Source: Bemisia tabaci (Eukaryota; Arthropoda; Insecta; Hemiptera; Aleyrodidae). From it: 64,000 bases of DNA. The notes beneath the pieces were generated by a model, which did no database searches, was not told the DNA's origin, and saw only the letters and a list, made by a program, of their open reading frames with translations. Below, one piece after another: positions 22,019 to 33,824 of this stretch. The stretch is taken from positions 22,955,577 to 23,019,576 of the forward strand of contig NC_092800.1 of the NCBI RefSeq assembly GCF_918797505.1, given 5' to 3'. The stretch's first letter is position 1, and each line of letters opens with the position of its first letter. Position numbers and translations under genes: made by a program.

Positions 22019-22807
22019 TGTGCATGTGCTCTACACTCTTAGAAATCTGGGAGTGAACTTCGGGGCGTTTTTCACTCCGGATTCTATATCGCCACTAAAA
22101 AAATCGGCTGACATGAATAAGGGATGACATCCACTCAGTAGGAGCGGAGTTGATTCCGCAAGTAGGGCCGATTCTACTCCGCACTCACATCGAGTTTAAC
22201 AGAAACTAATGAAGAGAGTTTAACGACTATTTTCACGCTTAAAATACTTGTTTCAGCTTTAAATTTATAACTGAAGAAAATTTAAGCTAATTAAATTTCA
22301 AACTACTTCTCCTAATTTTCTTCCTAAAATATGACTTGGTTGCGTCCCTGTTAAAAAAAAATCTCAGTCTCGGTTTCGCAATAACAGCGAATCGACGACT
22401 CATTTTTAACTATTTTTTCGATTTTTTATCCGGTCGATGGTGGAATGGTAACATTTCGAAACGTTCCGGGTTTCTCCTTCATCCTCTGTTTTTTGCAGCC
22501 TTTCCCCATAATGAGTTGTTATTTTATTATGTGTTTTGGCTGATTAAGTTGCTCTTCATTCTTCGTACCTGATAAACTCGGTCCTAACTCCGGGTCACTC
22601 TGGATTCACTCCAAGGTTCTTAACTGAGAAAAATCGGCCCGTGACACATTTTTCCTCTCTGGCTGCACGGATTTTTCACTACTTCTACGGTCCGATCGTA
22701 ACGTATTTCTTTCCACGCTTGCATGGCTTTTCGTTTTCAATTAAAGACAAGTTTTATAATCTCCACCAAGTTTGACAGCGAATCCGATATTAATTTCCGC
22801 GCCACAG

Positions 22808-23105
22808 CATCAACGCCGGTGGACTTCTCCGTTCTTCGATTTCGCTTCCAGCGAACTTCCGCGACCACGAAAGTTCCGACGAACGGAAACTGAAGAAAAG
22901 CAACGAGAGTTTAAGTAAGTTGTGTAACCGCGAACAAAGTCGCGCTGCGGCGGCGAGACAGAAACATGATTCCATTGAACTCCTAAAAATTTTGTCAGCC
23001 TCGCTGAAAGTTCTAAGAGGATTTGCTTTGACGGAGGCAGAACAGGAATTAACGTTTGTTGAGAGAATTCAGATTAAGCTGCAACACCTTTCATCGGTTC
23101 AATAG
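22808..23105 (+). CDS. Terminal coding exon, BESS-like C terminus
   Basis: The frame is open from an in-frame TAA near 22791 to TAG at 23103-23105, with no ATG until the middle, so it must be a spliced last exon. The best acceptor is CGCGCCACAG|C at 22806-22807, giving one leading base plus 98 codons and the stop. The product begins INAGGLLRSSISLPANF, passes through a charged Lys/Asp/Glu/Ser stretch, and ends with a helical block IELLKILSASLKVL ... FVERIQIKLQHL. That last block resembles the short BESS protein-interaction motif at the C terminus of MADF-BESS transcription factors. This is a similarity judged by eye, and no MADF exon is visible upstream. An ATTAAA signal follows 27 bp after the stop. 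The exon lies on the opposite strand inside the largest intron of the coiled-coil gene. Confidence 0.55.
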
Positions 23106-23131
23106 ACCGTCAATATTTTAAGCTGTATTGT

Positions 23132-23137
23132 ATTAAA
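23132..23137 (+). terminator. Putative polyadenylation signal
   Basis: ATTAAA, the common variant signal, lies 27 bp after the stop codon of the exon ending at 23105. It is followed by a T-rich stretch. Confidence 0.35.
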
Positions 23138-23814
23138 ATATTTTACTGTAATATCTTTTCAAGTAATCTGGTTGTTTCTTCTGCTGCATTTCATTCTTTT
23201 AATTTTGTCTCTCCTCGTCTCTCTCCCCCTATTTTCCTTTTTATTTCCATTTGAGTCAATTTCCAACAGTTAATATATGCAGAGGGTTCTAAAATGTGCT
23301 CTATCCCCCCCCCCTTTATTTTAAAAAGTTTGTGAAGGACAACCAAAGGAAAGGCAACACGACTGCGGAGAAAGCAGCATTTTACGACGAACACGTTATC
23401 CATTGGGCGCTAAATAAAAAAAAATAAAAAAAAAAAAGTTTTAGAAGACATTGAAACATTGTAACGAACCAAAAAAATGAAAGACTTAGTAATTAGTGAT
23501 TTTGCCTAAGTTTTTTCGTGTGTCTGGGTATATTTATCCACATCAGTCGTTTTCCTAAAATTGTCTGCGAGAACCAAAAAATGAAAACTTTCCGAACCTT
23601 GATTGGAGAGGAGAGCAAGCCCACATGGCTTGCTAAAGCTCAGCCCCAGCTCATCGTCGCACTGCCCCCATTTTCACCAAAGAAAGAAACACCAACTAAA
23701 TTTCAAACCAGCCAAAAAAAAAAAAACAACAACACCGAAAACGCGCACAATAGAGCGCACTCAGCACCAGTACAAATCGCACGTGCGGAGAAAACAATCT
23801 ACGAGTTCGACGGG

Positions 23815-23885
23815 TTGCATAAAATTAGGGGCTACACGCGTGTTGCATACAATTAGGGGCTACATAAGGGGGTTGCATAAGAAGC
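23815..23885. repeat. Short tandem repeat
   Basis: GTTGCATAMAATTAGGGGCTACA occurs twice and is followed by a third partial unit GTTGCATAAG. Confidence 0.6.
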
Positions 23886-24323
23886 TAGGCGCCAGTGGAA
23901 TCGACGTAAACACGTGGCGCGCACAGGGACTCGGGACGGGAGCGAGGGTCGCGAAAGGGTCGCGGGTCGAGACTGACTCCGGAGCGGCGGCAGGGGCCGG
24001 GCATCGCTTATCCAAATCTCTGGAAACAAAGGAAGTTACCCCAGCGATGATCGGCACGCAGGCGCACGACGCAATACGCACTACTCGCCGGGCCGGGCGC
24101 TCATCGAGGGAAACCTCCGCTGCCCCGCTTGATTAGCTTGCCGAGTTTTTTTCGGATTTCTGAGGTGAATGACAAGGAGCCCCTGCTCCCTGCGTTCTCA
24201 GGGTTGCCAGCACAGAAAAAGAAAAAGAAAAAAAGTGAAAATGAGTCAGTTGCGCTGGTCACAGAATCGTATTTTGATGGTAGATCCTTGTGGATCAGCT
24301 AAAAATGATAAGATCCGTCCAAG

Positions 24324-24595
24324 CAGCAACTTTCTAGGGTCAATGTTAACCGAGATATTGGGCTTTGAAACATTCGTTGAAAGGCGTCATCCATCGCGGT
24401 AGTGATACCCTTGGTTTCTTTCACTTTGCTTCCATCCGAGTTTCGCGTTGAATAACCAATGCAAATTTTTGTCTCACTGGTAGATAAAATAAAGGTGAAA
24501 GAAACCAAGGGTGTCACTACCGCGGTTGATGACATTGTAGACCGAATTTTTTCAAATCGCTACATCTCAGTTAATAATGAACGTAGAAAGTTGCT
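24324..24595. mobile_element. Foldback element
   Basis: CAGCAACTTTCTAGGGTCAA on the left is mirrored by ACGTAGAAAGTTGCTG on the right. Inner arms GATACCCTTGGTTTCTTTCAC and GTGAAAGAAACCAAGGGTG are near-perfect inverted repeats about 80 bp apart. It is non-coding. Confidence 0.75.
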
Positions 24596-24675
24596 GTTTA
24601 AAGTTGCTGATACACTGATGTAAAACAAAAGGATCAATATTAATTATTAATTAATATTAATCCATTCAAGTTGGA

Positions 24676-24839
24676 GGCCGTCCCTAAATTACGTAACTCT
24701 CCAGGGTATCGAGAAGAGCGTTACAGTCCATTTGGTTTTTACGTGATAAAGAATAGGGACTTATGTCACACAAGCGTTACAAGGGGGAGGGGGGGGTCAA
24801 AAATTCCGAAAAAAAACGTTACGTAATTTAGGGATGGCC
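24676..24839. mobile_element. MITE with GGCCGTCCCTAAATTACG termini
   Basis: Terminal inverted repeats of about 22 bp: GGCCGTCCCTAAATTACGTA and TTACGTAATTTAGGGATGGCC. The right part has the GTTACAAGGGGGAGGGGG tract. It has no frame of its own. I have not assigned a superfamily. Confidence 0.75.
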
Positions 24840-25286
24840 AGCCCCTTAAGTGTCGAAAGTACAAGATCATGTCCAAACATGGATGAAACCAACCAACATC
24901 ATCCCCAAAAATTTCTGCGAACAAAATTGTAGGAGTTATTCGCGGAACAATCAGAAACGACAAACCGTCAAAACACGTTATAATGATGGGTGGAGCGGGC
25001 CGATAATAATTCTATCGAGGCTTACGAAGCCAATTGAAGTCAGAATCCTATCGTTCAGGGGCGAAAAATGGGCCCGACTCGCAATGAGCAGTATAACGAA
25101 GTTATCGGCCATTTCTCCGCCTTCATTTCACATTTATTCATCGTTTAGTCTCTATATCCTGATTGAGAGACGTTCCGGGCACTCCTCAGATTATACGGGG
25201 GACAGGCGGAGGAGCCTCTGAGAAAATCCCCGGCGCTTAACGCAGGAGTTAATTAAATCCACACCGTGAGCCTAGGTCGAAGAGCC

Positions 25287-25320
25287 AGCCCCCCCCCCCC
25301 CCCCGACTGGGAGGGGGGGG
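25287..25320. repeat. C-run facing G-run
   Basis: About 16 C then CGACTGGGA then 8 G; an inverted homopolymer pair that can fold. Another G-run of about 16 is at 26131-26146. Confidence 0.8.
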
Positions 25321-26878
25321 TTATTGATAGGATTGAGAGGCGATAATAAATACGCGGATACAAGTTGGCAAAAGTTGCAGTCGGGACTGGGGCAATCGAG
25401 CATTATTCTCCCGAAGAAAAGGCACCGCCATTCGCGCCGTAGTCGCCGGCAGCGGTCTCCTACGATGTTGCCTGATTGTGGGAAAAATTATCTGATTTAG
25501 TAAGGGAAAAAAGATTGAAAAAATATTCCTTACGGCCGATATAGACTAATGAGGAGCGATAATATGCGTATGGAAGTTGACTTAAGGGGGCGCAAATTGG
25601 GAAGAAAATATTCCTAGGTTGAGATTTCACGCGGAAATTTTCGTAAGGGGTGGGTGTAGGATCAAAAGTTTCTCACGAAGAAGGGATCTATCACTCAAAA
25701 AATCCTGAAAAACGCACACGGTTTTTGAAAGAAAAAAACTTTAATTCGGATCATCCTCGGATCTCTCCTTAACTGCGCTCCTGGGTGCATCACTGGCAAA
25801 AATATAGTAAAACAAAATTTGGGTAATTCTTTCCTGACCACCCTCTGACTTCGTCGATGTTCCTCATTACGATTTATTGGGAGAAAACTGTTTTTCTCTA
25901 TGCTAATTTTCATACTCATTACCCTAATCGCCCAATTGAAGTCCCTGTGTTTCGAGGGTGACTGGAAACTTGCAATCAAGGGAAGATGGAATCTTCATAC
26001 AGTCGTGCGGACTGATTATTGAAATTGATATGCAAAGAAGACAAAACGGGAAACAACGATCTTAAAGATTTAAAAAGATGTTTGTTATAGACTCAGGGAT
26101 AAAATTCTGCACTAACTACAGGGTCTCTCGGGGGGGGGGGGGGGGGTTGCTGTAAATCTATTAGTTACCTCCTTTGTCCATTGTAACCAACTCTCCACCA
26201 ACAGGATCTCTCCATTTTTCCATCGTCTTCTTCGTCTATCAATTTGATAATCAGTCCTCTGGGACGACGCTGTTTACTCATACCTCTAATTTCCCGAGCG
26301 CGATTTTTCAGCACGAGTTGACAACAGCGGAATCGGCGAGTGCACCCGTAATTTTAATCTTTTTATCGACTGAAATCCAGAAGCGTCTTGGAAATCGACT
26401 TCGCCAGTTCGGCGGCGCCAGCCTCGATTTATGCTACACTCCAATTTCCACCCCTCCACCCCTCGCCTCTCGACCCGCCCCACCCCGCCACGCCTTCCCG
26501 GGAAAAATATCTATACGCATAATCTGTTTCCCAACTTTCTCTGGCCGGAGCCGCAGGGAGCGGGGGGCGGAGAGGGGGGCGGTGTAGGCAAAACCAGAAG
26601 CGGAGAAGAAGGACTCGCCGCGGAGGTCCATAAACAAAAGGAAGCGCCGCGGAGAGGAGTTTACGGTTGGCTTTTCTCGATTTTCCCCCTTTTGGACGGC
26701 CGGAAAACGATCATAGAGCACGACACATCCGACATGACATAAGTTTTGACGGAGCCGCCGAGAGGGATAATCGAATCCTGGTTTTCCGCGAGTTTCGGAT
26801 TGATTTCGGGTTCTCGTAAATATTGAGGGGGGCGCCGGGAATACGGGGAGTTCCTAAAGTGCCGCACACGCCCTCATA
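25321..26878. other. Non-coding interval with GC-rich patches
   Basis: GC- and purine-rich blocks (26400-26880) produce several overlapping frames on both strands. None has splice borders or a recognisable domain, so I treat them as non-coding. Confidence 0.4.
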
Positions 26879-27132
26879 CTGCCGTGGTAAGGAAAAACAC
26901 CGTAAGAACATTCGAGAGTTGCCAAATTTCTCCGTATTAAACGTGGATTAGGAAAGTTGAGCATATTTTTTCCGTGAAATTTTCAGATATCTTGGATCCA
27001 ATTGCAAATAAAATTATCTAAAAACTTTGAAAAAAAAAAAAATATTCAACATTCTTACAGAAACTTCGGTTTTTATTAAAGAAGATCTGGCAACGTCTAA
27101 AGGCTCATACGGCGTTCTTCCTTAGCACGGCA
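26879..27132. mobile_element. MITE family B copy (first of a close pair)
   Basis: CTGCCGTGGTAAGGAAAAAC start and CGGCGTTCTTCCTTAGCACG end, with an internal palindrome. It is separated from the next B copy by only about 8 bp. Confidence 0.85.
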
Positions 27133-27140
27133 ACAGTATA

Positions 27141-27393
27141 CTACCGTGCAAAGGAAAAACACCGTATGAAGTTTCAGACGCTTCCACATTGCCTTTGACA
27201 AAACACGAATTTTTGGGAGAATTCCTGAATATTTTTCTTCCGATTTTAAAGATAATTTCCTTCGTAATTTGATCTTAAATACCTGAAAATTTCAAGGAAA
27301 AATGTTCTCAACTTCCTTCAAAAATAAATATTTTCAAGGAAGAAATTAGACAAAGTTTTAATGATCATACGGCGTCTTTCCTTAGTACGGCAG
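27141..27393. mobile_element. MITE family B copy (second of a close pair)
   Basis: CTACCGTGCAAAGGAAAAAC start and CGGCGTCTTTCCTTAGTACG end. Flanks ATA/TAT are compatible with a 4-bp duplication. Two B elements back to back suggest insertion next to an earlier terminus. Confidence 0.85.
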
Positions 27394-27824
27394 TATGCCT
27401 TTAACTCCTAGGGTTCCTGTCCTTTTTTAGGCTGATCCCTTTAAAATTTTTGGGGGATTCCAAAAGACGTTTCGTTTGACCTGCGAGCTCACAAAAAACT
27501 CACAAAATTTCAAGTCCCTAATTGAGATTGTTCAAAAGTTATACAGGGTTGATGCCTGGTGCTGGTGGTGCAAGACTTCTGGATCACCCTGTACAGGGCT
27601 CGTTGCGTGAAGTCGTAACGGAGCGAAAGCGATGAAGCGCCGACTGAGATGATCATCCGCGTCATAACTTTAAGAAATGGGTGTACTTTCATCAAATCGA
27701 TTTGTTTCTATCATAAAAATAAAAAAGTCGGGCGTGACGATGAAAACGCGTTAAATATGTAACGTCTGTAAAGAGCTGAAGTCCTCCACGGAGAAACTGA
27801 AAAAAAAACTCCGGCTGTAGAAAT

Positions 27825-27988
27825 CAGTGGCGTAGCATGCTTTGCGATACATCGATTGATCCGTAATTTAAACCAATGGAAAAAGATCGATAAACAGGAT
27901 GTCCGCAACGAACATCTCAATAATCGATTCTACCCTATAGCTTCAAATGGGGAAATATATATGATCGATAATTCACACCCCGTCATTG
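27825..27988. mobile_element. MITE family C copy
   Basis: CAGTGGCGTAGCATGCTTTG start; the core ATCGATAAACAGGATG/GAACATCTCAATAATCGATTC is followed by the degraded end CACACCCCGTCATTG. Confidence 0.75.
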
Positions 27989-28007
27989 GTGTGGGAGCCA
28001 TTCTTAC

Positions 28008-28152
28008 GGGCTGTGAAGACATACAACATACCGTCCACGTTCCAGGCTTAGCGGCCGAAAGTTCCGGGTGTAGCACCGGAACAGCTATTGCCTCAGCGCC
28101 CGGCACTCTCAGTTTGTGTCCAGAACGGACGGTATGTCTATAAAACCCGTAA
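28008..28152. repeat. Inverted repeat around a GC-rich loop
   Basis: CGGGCTGTGAAGACATAC...ACCGTCC at the left and GGACGGTATGTCTATAAAACCCG at the right are imperfect inverted repeats. It may be another small MITE. Confidence 0.45.
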
Positions 28153-29224
28153 CTTTTTTCCAATGGAGTGGACTGGTGAAGAAATGGATTATAAAAAATT
28201 GACAAATTAAAGAAGTCCAAAATTTATACCTTTTGCCTGAAAGATGTAAAATTATGGTGTCTATTTTTCTTGAATTCCCTAGTTCCCCGATAGTAGCTTC
28301 ATGGAGCAAAATCCTTGATGAAAACTTAGAGTTTCCTCTGGATTTCCTCCGTTTATACCGGGGAAAATTTGTAGAGTTTTTTTCTCTCTCTTATAAGTTA
28401 TTAAATTATTTCATTTTTCGAGCGGAACTATTAATTTCGCCATCTTTCGGGCAAAACAAGCTGCCAAAATTCCGGACAAAACATCCCCAGAGAGTGTGGA
28501 TTCCTTAATTTTTCCGGAGATCTATCACTCTCTGATAAATGCCAGTATACCCCGGTCCTGGATGCCATACTTAAAAATTCAGAAGCTGTACCATCTCTCC
28601 CCTCCCTTGCCGGAAAATTCTTGAAACGTTGACGTCTGGGAGGATAGAATTCTTTCCTTTCCTCCTTGCAATGTTGCCTGTTTCAGGCTGACAACCCAGT
28701 GCACTAAACTATTGGATAAAAGCTTACTACCTCCGATGTACGAAGTCTTCAACGATTTTATGACTGTTTACTTACGCTGTTTTAAAACATACGAATAACA
28801 AACCAGCCGACAACTCTTGTTTTTCCCTTACACCTACAGTCCTACACTCCTAGAGGAGAGAAGCATGAACGTGACGAGAAGTCTCAGAGAACGCCTAGAC
28901 CCTGGATACAACTATATCTACTCAACGGTTGCCCGTGTTGCATATGCAGTGGTTTGAAGGCGCTCTAGCTTCCTGCCGCTGTCGATCATTGAGCTCGCCT
29001 GATCATCACCCGCTAAAGGCAGCATAAGGAGACAACTGCTCAACATGACAATGCATGAGAATGCACTCTTAAATACGAATGCCGTTCAGAAAAATGAACA
29101 TCAATTGAAGGGGCTTAGTTTCGAGAGCAAAGTAGTAGTAGCAGTAGAGTGCAGTTTTGATATCAGTATCGAATGCGATATTTTTCCTCTAAAAAAACCC
29201 TGCCTTTATTACGTTTAATTTCTT
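28153..29224. other. Non-coding interval
   Basis: AT-rich to balanced intron-like sequence. No exon or repeat border that I can defend. Confidence 0.4.
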
Positions 29225-29454
29225 CACTGGAAAAAAAAAACACATTGGATCTAGAGTCCAGATCTTAAAAACATCGGCAAGAAAAAGTACTCTTAATTCA
29301 ATCAGAATCTATAGCTTAAATTAAGAACCAAGCCTCTTAATTTAAGCGGATTTCGTTTTGATTCAAGCAAAAATCCGATTGAATCAAGAGTATTTTTTCT
29401 TGTCAATGTTTTCAAGAGTCTGGGCTCTAGATCCAATGTGTTTTTTTTTCCAGT
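29225..29454. mobile_element. MITE family A, copy 3
   Basis: CACTGGAAAAAAAAAACACA start, GATCCAATGTGTTTTTTTTT CCAGT end, and the usual TTTAAGCGGATTTCGTTTTG core. It lies about 290 bp from the exon at 29743. Confidence 0.9.
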
Positions 29455-29742
29455 TTTTGTCAGATTTTGTACATGAATTCTTTAGTCTCATGAAAACAGA
29501 AGTGCGATCTCGAAATTCGAAAAAAATGACAAGTAGCTGAAATTATGGAACGAATTGATGCGATAAATCGCACGTCGCTCTGGCACAAAAAATGGCAACC
29601 GTCGATCACCTCAATGCAAAAAATCATACTATTTTCGGCAGAGCGGAACATGCAAGTTAATCGGTAAAGCAGACTAGAATTAATGGTGAGTAGACGGATG
29701 ATAAAGTTGACTCAAAACTGAGGAAGAGTTTTCATCACTTAC

Positions 29743-29853
29743 CCTCGAAAGTTGCCGCTGAAGTTTGGCATTGATTTGGCGCTCCTTCTGCACGGCTTTC
29801 CGCTCTAAGTCCAAACTTTCCTCCAGCTCCAGAATGCGAACTTCCAAACATTC
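29743..29853 (-). CDS. Coding exon 3 of the coiled-coil gene (C-terminal coil, part 1)
   Basis: The exon is 111 nt, exactly 37 codons, phase 0 at both ends. The minus-strand acceptor is CTTGTTTTGTCGCAG|GAA and the donor CGAGG|GTAAGT. The product begins ECLEVRILELEESLD and ends AKLQRQLSR. It is a strongly heptad-patterned charged helix that joins directly to AELAQRDTERE of exon 4. Together the two exons give an uninterrupted coiled coil of about 80 residues, suggesting dimerisation. The frame remains open upstream of the acceptor for 47 more codons (to 29994) with coding-like bases, reported separately. I cannot name the protein; Ski/Sno/Dachshund-like nuclear cofactors end in coils of this sort, but many other proteins do too. 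Confidence 0.87.
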
Positions 29854-29994
29854 CTGCGACAAAACAAGCGTAGCGACATTAATCTCTCGATTTAGACAAA
29901 CGTTGACGTGTCGCACATAGTTCGGCAGCCGGACGCCGCCCACGTCTCGGAACTTTTCGATGAAGATCTCGGGAATGAGCTTAGTGTCCCGTAC
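29854..29994 (-). CDS. Possible alternative 5' extension of exon 3
   Basis: From an AG at 29995-29996 (GACAAG|GTACGG) the sequence is open in the exon 3 frame for 47 codons: 141 nt, phase 0, so it would keep the exon 2 to exon 3 frame. The product runs VRDTKLIPEIFIEKF, then DVGGVRLPNYVRHV, then reaches the usual exon 3 start. Codon third positions are mostly G/C from 29994 to about 29900, unlike intron. The acceptor has a poor pyrimidine tract, and the last 14 codons look like an ordinary intron end. It could be a retained alternative exon part, a separate small exon or chance. The sequence is not recognised. Confidence 0.4.
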
Positions 29995-32240
29995 CTTGTC
30001 ATAAAGGTCTAAAATGTTTAATTTTCCAAGATAGGGAACATGAATTTTAGTTGAGGGTATAACAACTTTTGTTACGGACGTTGATCGTAAAGTAAACGGG
30101 TAAAGGGAAAGCTAAAATGATCGTGAAAACACAATGTAGAAGAATGTGATTACGACTAGACGACTACTATTGAAAACAGCGTGATTTATAGGAGTACAAT
30201 TTATTTGATTAAAGTGATTTTGATAAAAGAAAAGCGAAAAAAAGAATTAAAAAACATGTGCGATAGCACTCCTAGGAGCTTTAACATACGAGTCCCAAAT
30301 CGACCTAGGCTTACCCAATGTTACGACAATTTTCAGGAAAATCAATTTTTTCCCCGAAAAAGGCCTACTTTTTTGTGGGAAAATATTAATTTTGCAGAAA
30401 TCTTGACATAACTGAAAAATATTAAGGTCACTTTCAAATTCAGCGCTTAAAACCAAAGAAAATTACTACGTAAGTTCCTACGAAATTGGTGCACGACGTT
30501 GCAGCGTCGATTCTAACTCTAATGAGAAACCAAAGTATTTGTTCCACTTACAAAACTAGGGACTTTTGAAAATATTCTGAAGATGTGTCTACTGTCCTTG
30601 ATGCCGAAACATAGAAATATGTGTACTTATATCATAAACTTCAATTGACTAATTTCGAGAATAAATGAAGAAAAGTTCGATTATTTTAAAAGCTCTTTTT
30701 GAACCAACTGGAATCCATATTTAATTTTGTTTGTCAACATAATTTTTTTATAAATTTGTTTTTTTCTTTTTTCTTTTGCGAGAAATAAAGTTTCCTCTTA
30801 CTAAAAGAAAACATATTTTGCAGGGAACTTGGCATTTGACCGGATCTAAATCTTTCTCATATTAAAGATGCAACCATCAAAACCTCATTATATGACACGC
30901 AAACTGGTCGCTTCATCATGAGCGAAATGCAACCGGACAGCCTAAACCACTTATAAATATCTTGCGTTGGTATACATTTTGCCGAGACATAAAAAGTAAC
31001 CTGACTTTCTCCTTAAATTCTCGGAAATTATGATGCCATGGTAAAAATACGAAAAAAAACCATCACGTACGCGTTCTCTCTGGAGAAAACGTAAGTGTAA
31101 AACTGCGTACGCGATAGAAACTTTAAGAATCAAGTTAGCTATGAAAGCTATATTTGAACGAGTGTAAAGTACATTGGGCAAAAACACACACACAAAAAAA
31201 CCGTTTTTCAAAATCTTTCATCAGATCACTGTTCATTTTAATAGCACATGGATTCCAAAATTTGCAAAACCTTGAAAAATGAGACAAGTGATAAATTGCT
31301 CACAAAATTGTTTATCAGCTAAAGTTTCTTAAGAAGTTACATTTTTGTCATGGGCATCGCCGTTTTCAACTTGGAAACGAGGCAAATCACTTTTCTGTTC
31401 CTAATTTCTTACTTTTCAAACTTTGAGGCACCGTTAATTTCTATAGAAAAGGAGCTCTAAAGTTGGATTCTTGTTAAAAGCGAAAAATAAATTTTAAAAA
31501 ACGCATAATTTTCCCCATGAGCCCATTGGACGCTCGGTAAGATCATTTTAGATCTTATTTTAGATTAAGATCTTATTTTAGGCTCGATTGAAATAGGGAC
31601 AAATGAGGGAGGGTCAAGGGTACTGGCTTACTTGTCCCTTCGTACGTCCTTATAGGGATCTCGAGCACTACTGTATAGCTCACATTCTTTTCCGAAAGTT
31701 CCACCGTGTTTTGCCCCTTTCCTGGCCGGATGTTTTATCCGAAGGTAGGTAGATAAAGATACACAAAGCTTGCAATTTACTGTAATCCCTTCAGCTCACT
31801 AAAGAAAAGGGTCGAGGAAGGGGAGGTTTTATGGGCTTAGGAGTGTCGCTGACTACCGACAAAAAGCTTCGAAAAAAGAAGCATAAGGGCTCTGGCGCAT
31901 TAAAGGGGTCCTAACGCATGAAATAGTGAAGGGGGCTTCAAAGGAGGAACTACGAGTAAAGCCCTCGCCTTTGCCTCGTTATGTGTAATTTAGACTAATT
32001 AGCCGCTTTATGGCCTGCGATGCTCCAGATTTTTCAGCCAGAAAACCGAAAGCAATATCTTCGAGTTTACTTGACTTCCACGTGTCCATAACCCTTGCTG
32101 GCTCCGGTTTTGACCTATGTTATGAATTTTTGTCGACCAATGCGCGAACCACGAGTATTTAGTGCAAACCCGTCGTACCGAAGTCTGATTTTACGTTAGC
32201 AGTTGAGTTAGTATTGATAGCTGTCTCAACAAGTTTAAGC
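29995..32240. other. Non-coding intron
   Basis: AT-rich. A short imperfect palindrome around 30340-30400 (GGAAAATCAATTTT / AAAATATTAATTTT) and a repeated TAGATCTTATTTTAG at 31545-31580 are the only structures noted. Confidence 0.5.
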
Positions 32241-32364
32241 GACACCAGCTAGAATAAAGAGGGTCAATATTAAAAACTCAACTATACCTCAATGAATTAA
32301 AAATAGATTAAAAATAGTTGACTTTTCAATTTTGACCCCCTTTACTTTTAATGTGACTCCAGTG
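32241..32364. mobile_element. Small palindromic MITE
   Basis: AAAGAGGGTCAATATTAAAA and CTCAACTAT on the left are mirrored by ATAGTTGACTTTTCAATTTT and GACCCCCTTT on the right. The outer ends GACACCAGCTAG and GTGACTCCAGTG are weakly symmetric. A second GACACCAGCTAG lies at 32396. Confidence 0.6.
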
Positions 32365-33662
32365 TTTATGAGTCTCGGGTTTCACAGTTTTTAATGACAC
32401 CAGCTAGTTTCTCAAACAAATGCTTCACAGACGAATGGCAAAAAAAGTTGTTCAGCAGTCAACAAGAGGAAGATCTTGAGGGTTAAGTTATGGTACTGCA
32501 AAAGGAGAGAGCTTTCCAAAAAAAGAAAAAAGAGAGGGCCTTTTTAACCCTTATCCCGCAGAGAAACCTGAAAATTTCATCGAAAAAGGGCTCAAATGAA
32601 ACCGAACCGAAACCTCATGATAGCACGAGCTTTAGGTAAAACTTTTAGCTTCAGTTCAAAGTTGGTTTTAATGGTCCGGCGTTGCAATCATTACATTGTT
32701 TTGCACTAAAAAATGACTATAAGTTCGGAGTAGTTCTTAAGTGAAGACGTTCCACTAATTTCTGTGCCGCTAAACCAGTTCTGAGGTCAAGCAAGATTAT
32801 GCAGGCTTCTATCGTTACAAGATTTCATTTCAACCGCGTTCCTGAAAATAATAACATTTTGGGAGGCTCTTTTCAGTAGTTGTCGAGAGGCTTGTGAAAA
32901 GGCTCTCGTAGCATCTCATCGACAGTTCAAATCATGTAGGTAATGTGCAAAAGGTTGGGTTGGGCGGAGAGGCACACATCGGCTAGTTAGTTATAATAAA
33001 AATTGAGTCAGTGAGAACGAAAACACACCAACTCAAAAAAAATGAAAGTAATCAAGACGCACACACAACTGCCGGTAGGTGAAGACGGTGGTCCAGGAAG
33101 AAAGTGTTTGGTGCCAAGAGCTAAGAAATCAAGGAAACCTTCTAAGTTTGAGTTGGAGCAGATACGCTAACCTAAATGACCCTCAAAAAATTGACTGTCT
33201 TTAATGATTGAGCATTTTCGAGCAACCGAGTTGGAATGTTTTCGTTCTCACTTGATTTAATTCTAATTTCTGTAAGATTCTCTCCTCTCGAACTTGAACG
33301 TAACTCATTAATAATGTCTAAAGTGTTTGAATCTGAAAAGAATTCGGCGATTAAAACTAAGTAAGAGAAGCCGACAGCGCAATTTTCCAGAGGGGCCAAA
33401 GCCACAAATCACGGCGCAAACGGCTAAAAACGCAGAAAAGTTGCGAGTTCACGATGCGAGCACCAAGTAATGATCAATGAGACTTCCCCGACGCTATTTT
33501 TCCTCTGTAAATCAAAAGTATGGTTTCGTTTCCTTCACGGTTATGATGTAAGTTTTCCTTCCACCTCTTGTAAAAGAATGTCCCGGTCGCTTTTACACGC
33601 TACTGATTCGATTTGAAAGGATCTATAATCGAACACACTTAGAGAAGCCCGGTTCGCGTAAA
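32365..33662. other. Non-coding intron
   Basis: No supported feature. The minus frame at 33172-33405 has no splice sites or domain that I can recognise. Confidence 0.4.
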
Positions 33663-33824
33663 CAGTGGCGAGGCGTGATAATCGACTATCGATAGTATCC
33701 CATTTGAAGCTATGGTAAAAGATCGATTATTAAGGTGTTCGTTGCGAACGCCCTCATAATCGATCTTTTTTCATAGGTTTGAATGGCATATCGATCGATA
33801 CATCGCAAAGCACACCACGCCACT
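33663..33824. mobile_element. MITE family C copy with near-perfect 8-bp duplication
   Basis: CAGTGGCGAGGCGTG and CACCACGCCACTG termini. Flanks CGCGTAAA and CACGTAAA differ at one base. The core is GTTCGTTGCGAACGCC, with TATCGATA-like motifs in both arms. Confidence 0.87.

Noticed and set aside
26174..26911. Overlapping frames of 65-137 codons on both strands
   Set aside because: GC-rich, low-stop composition gives long chance frames on all strands; no domain or splice pair.
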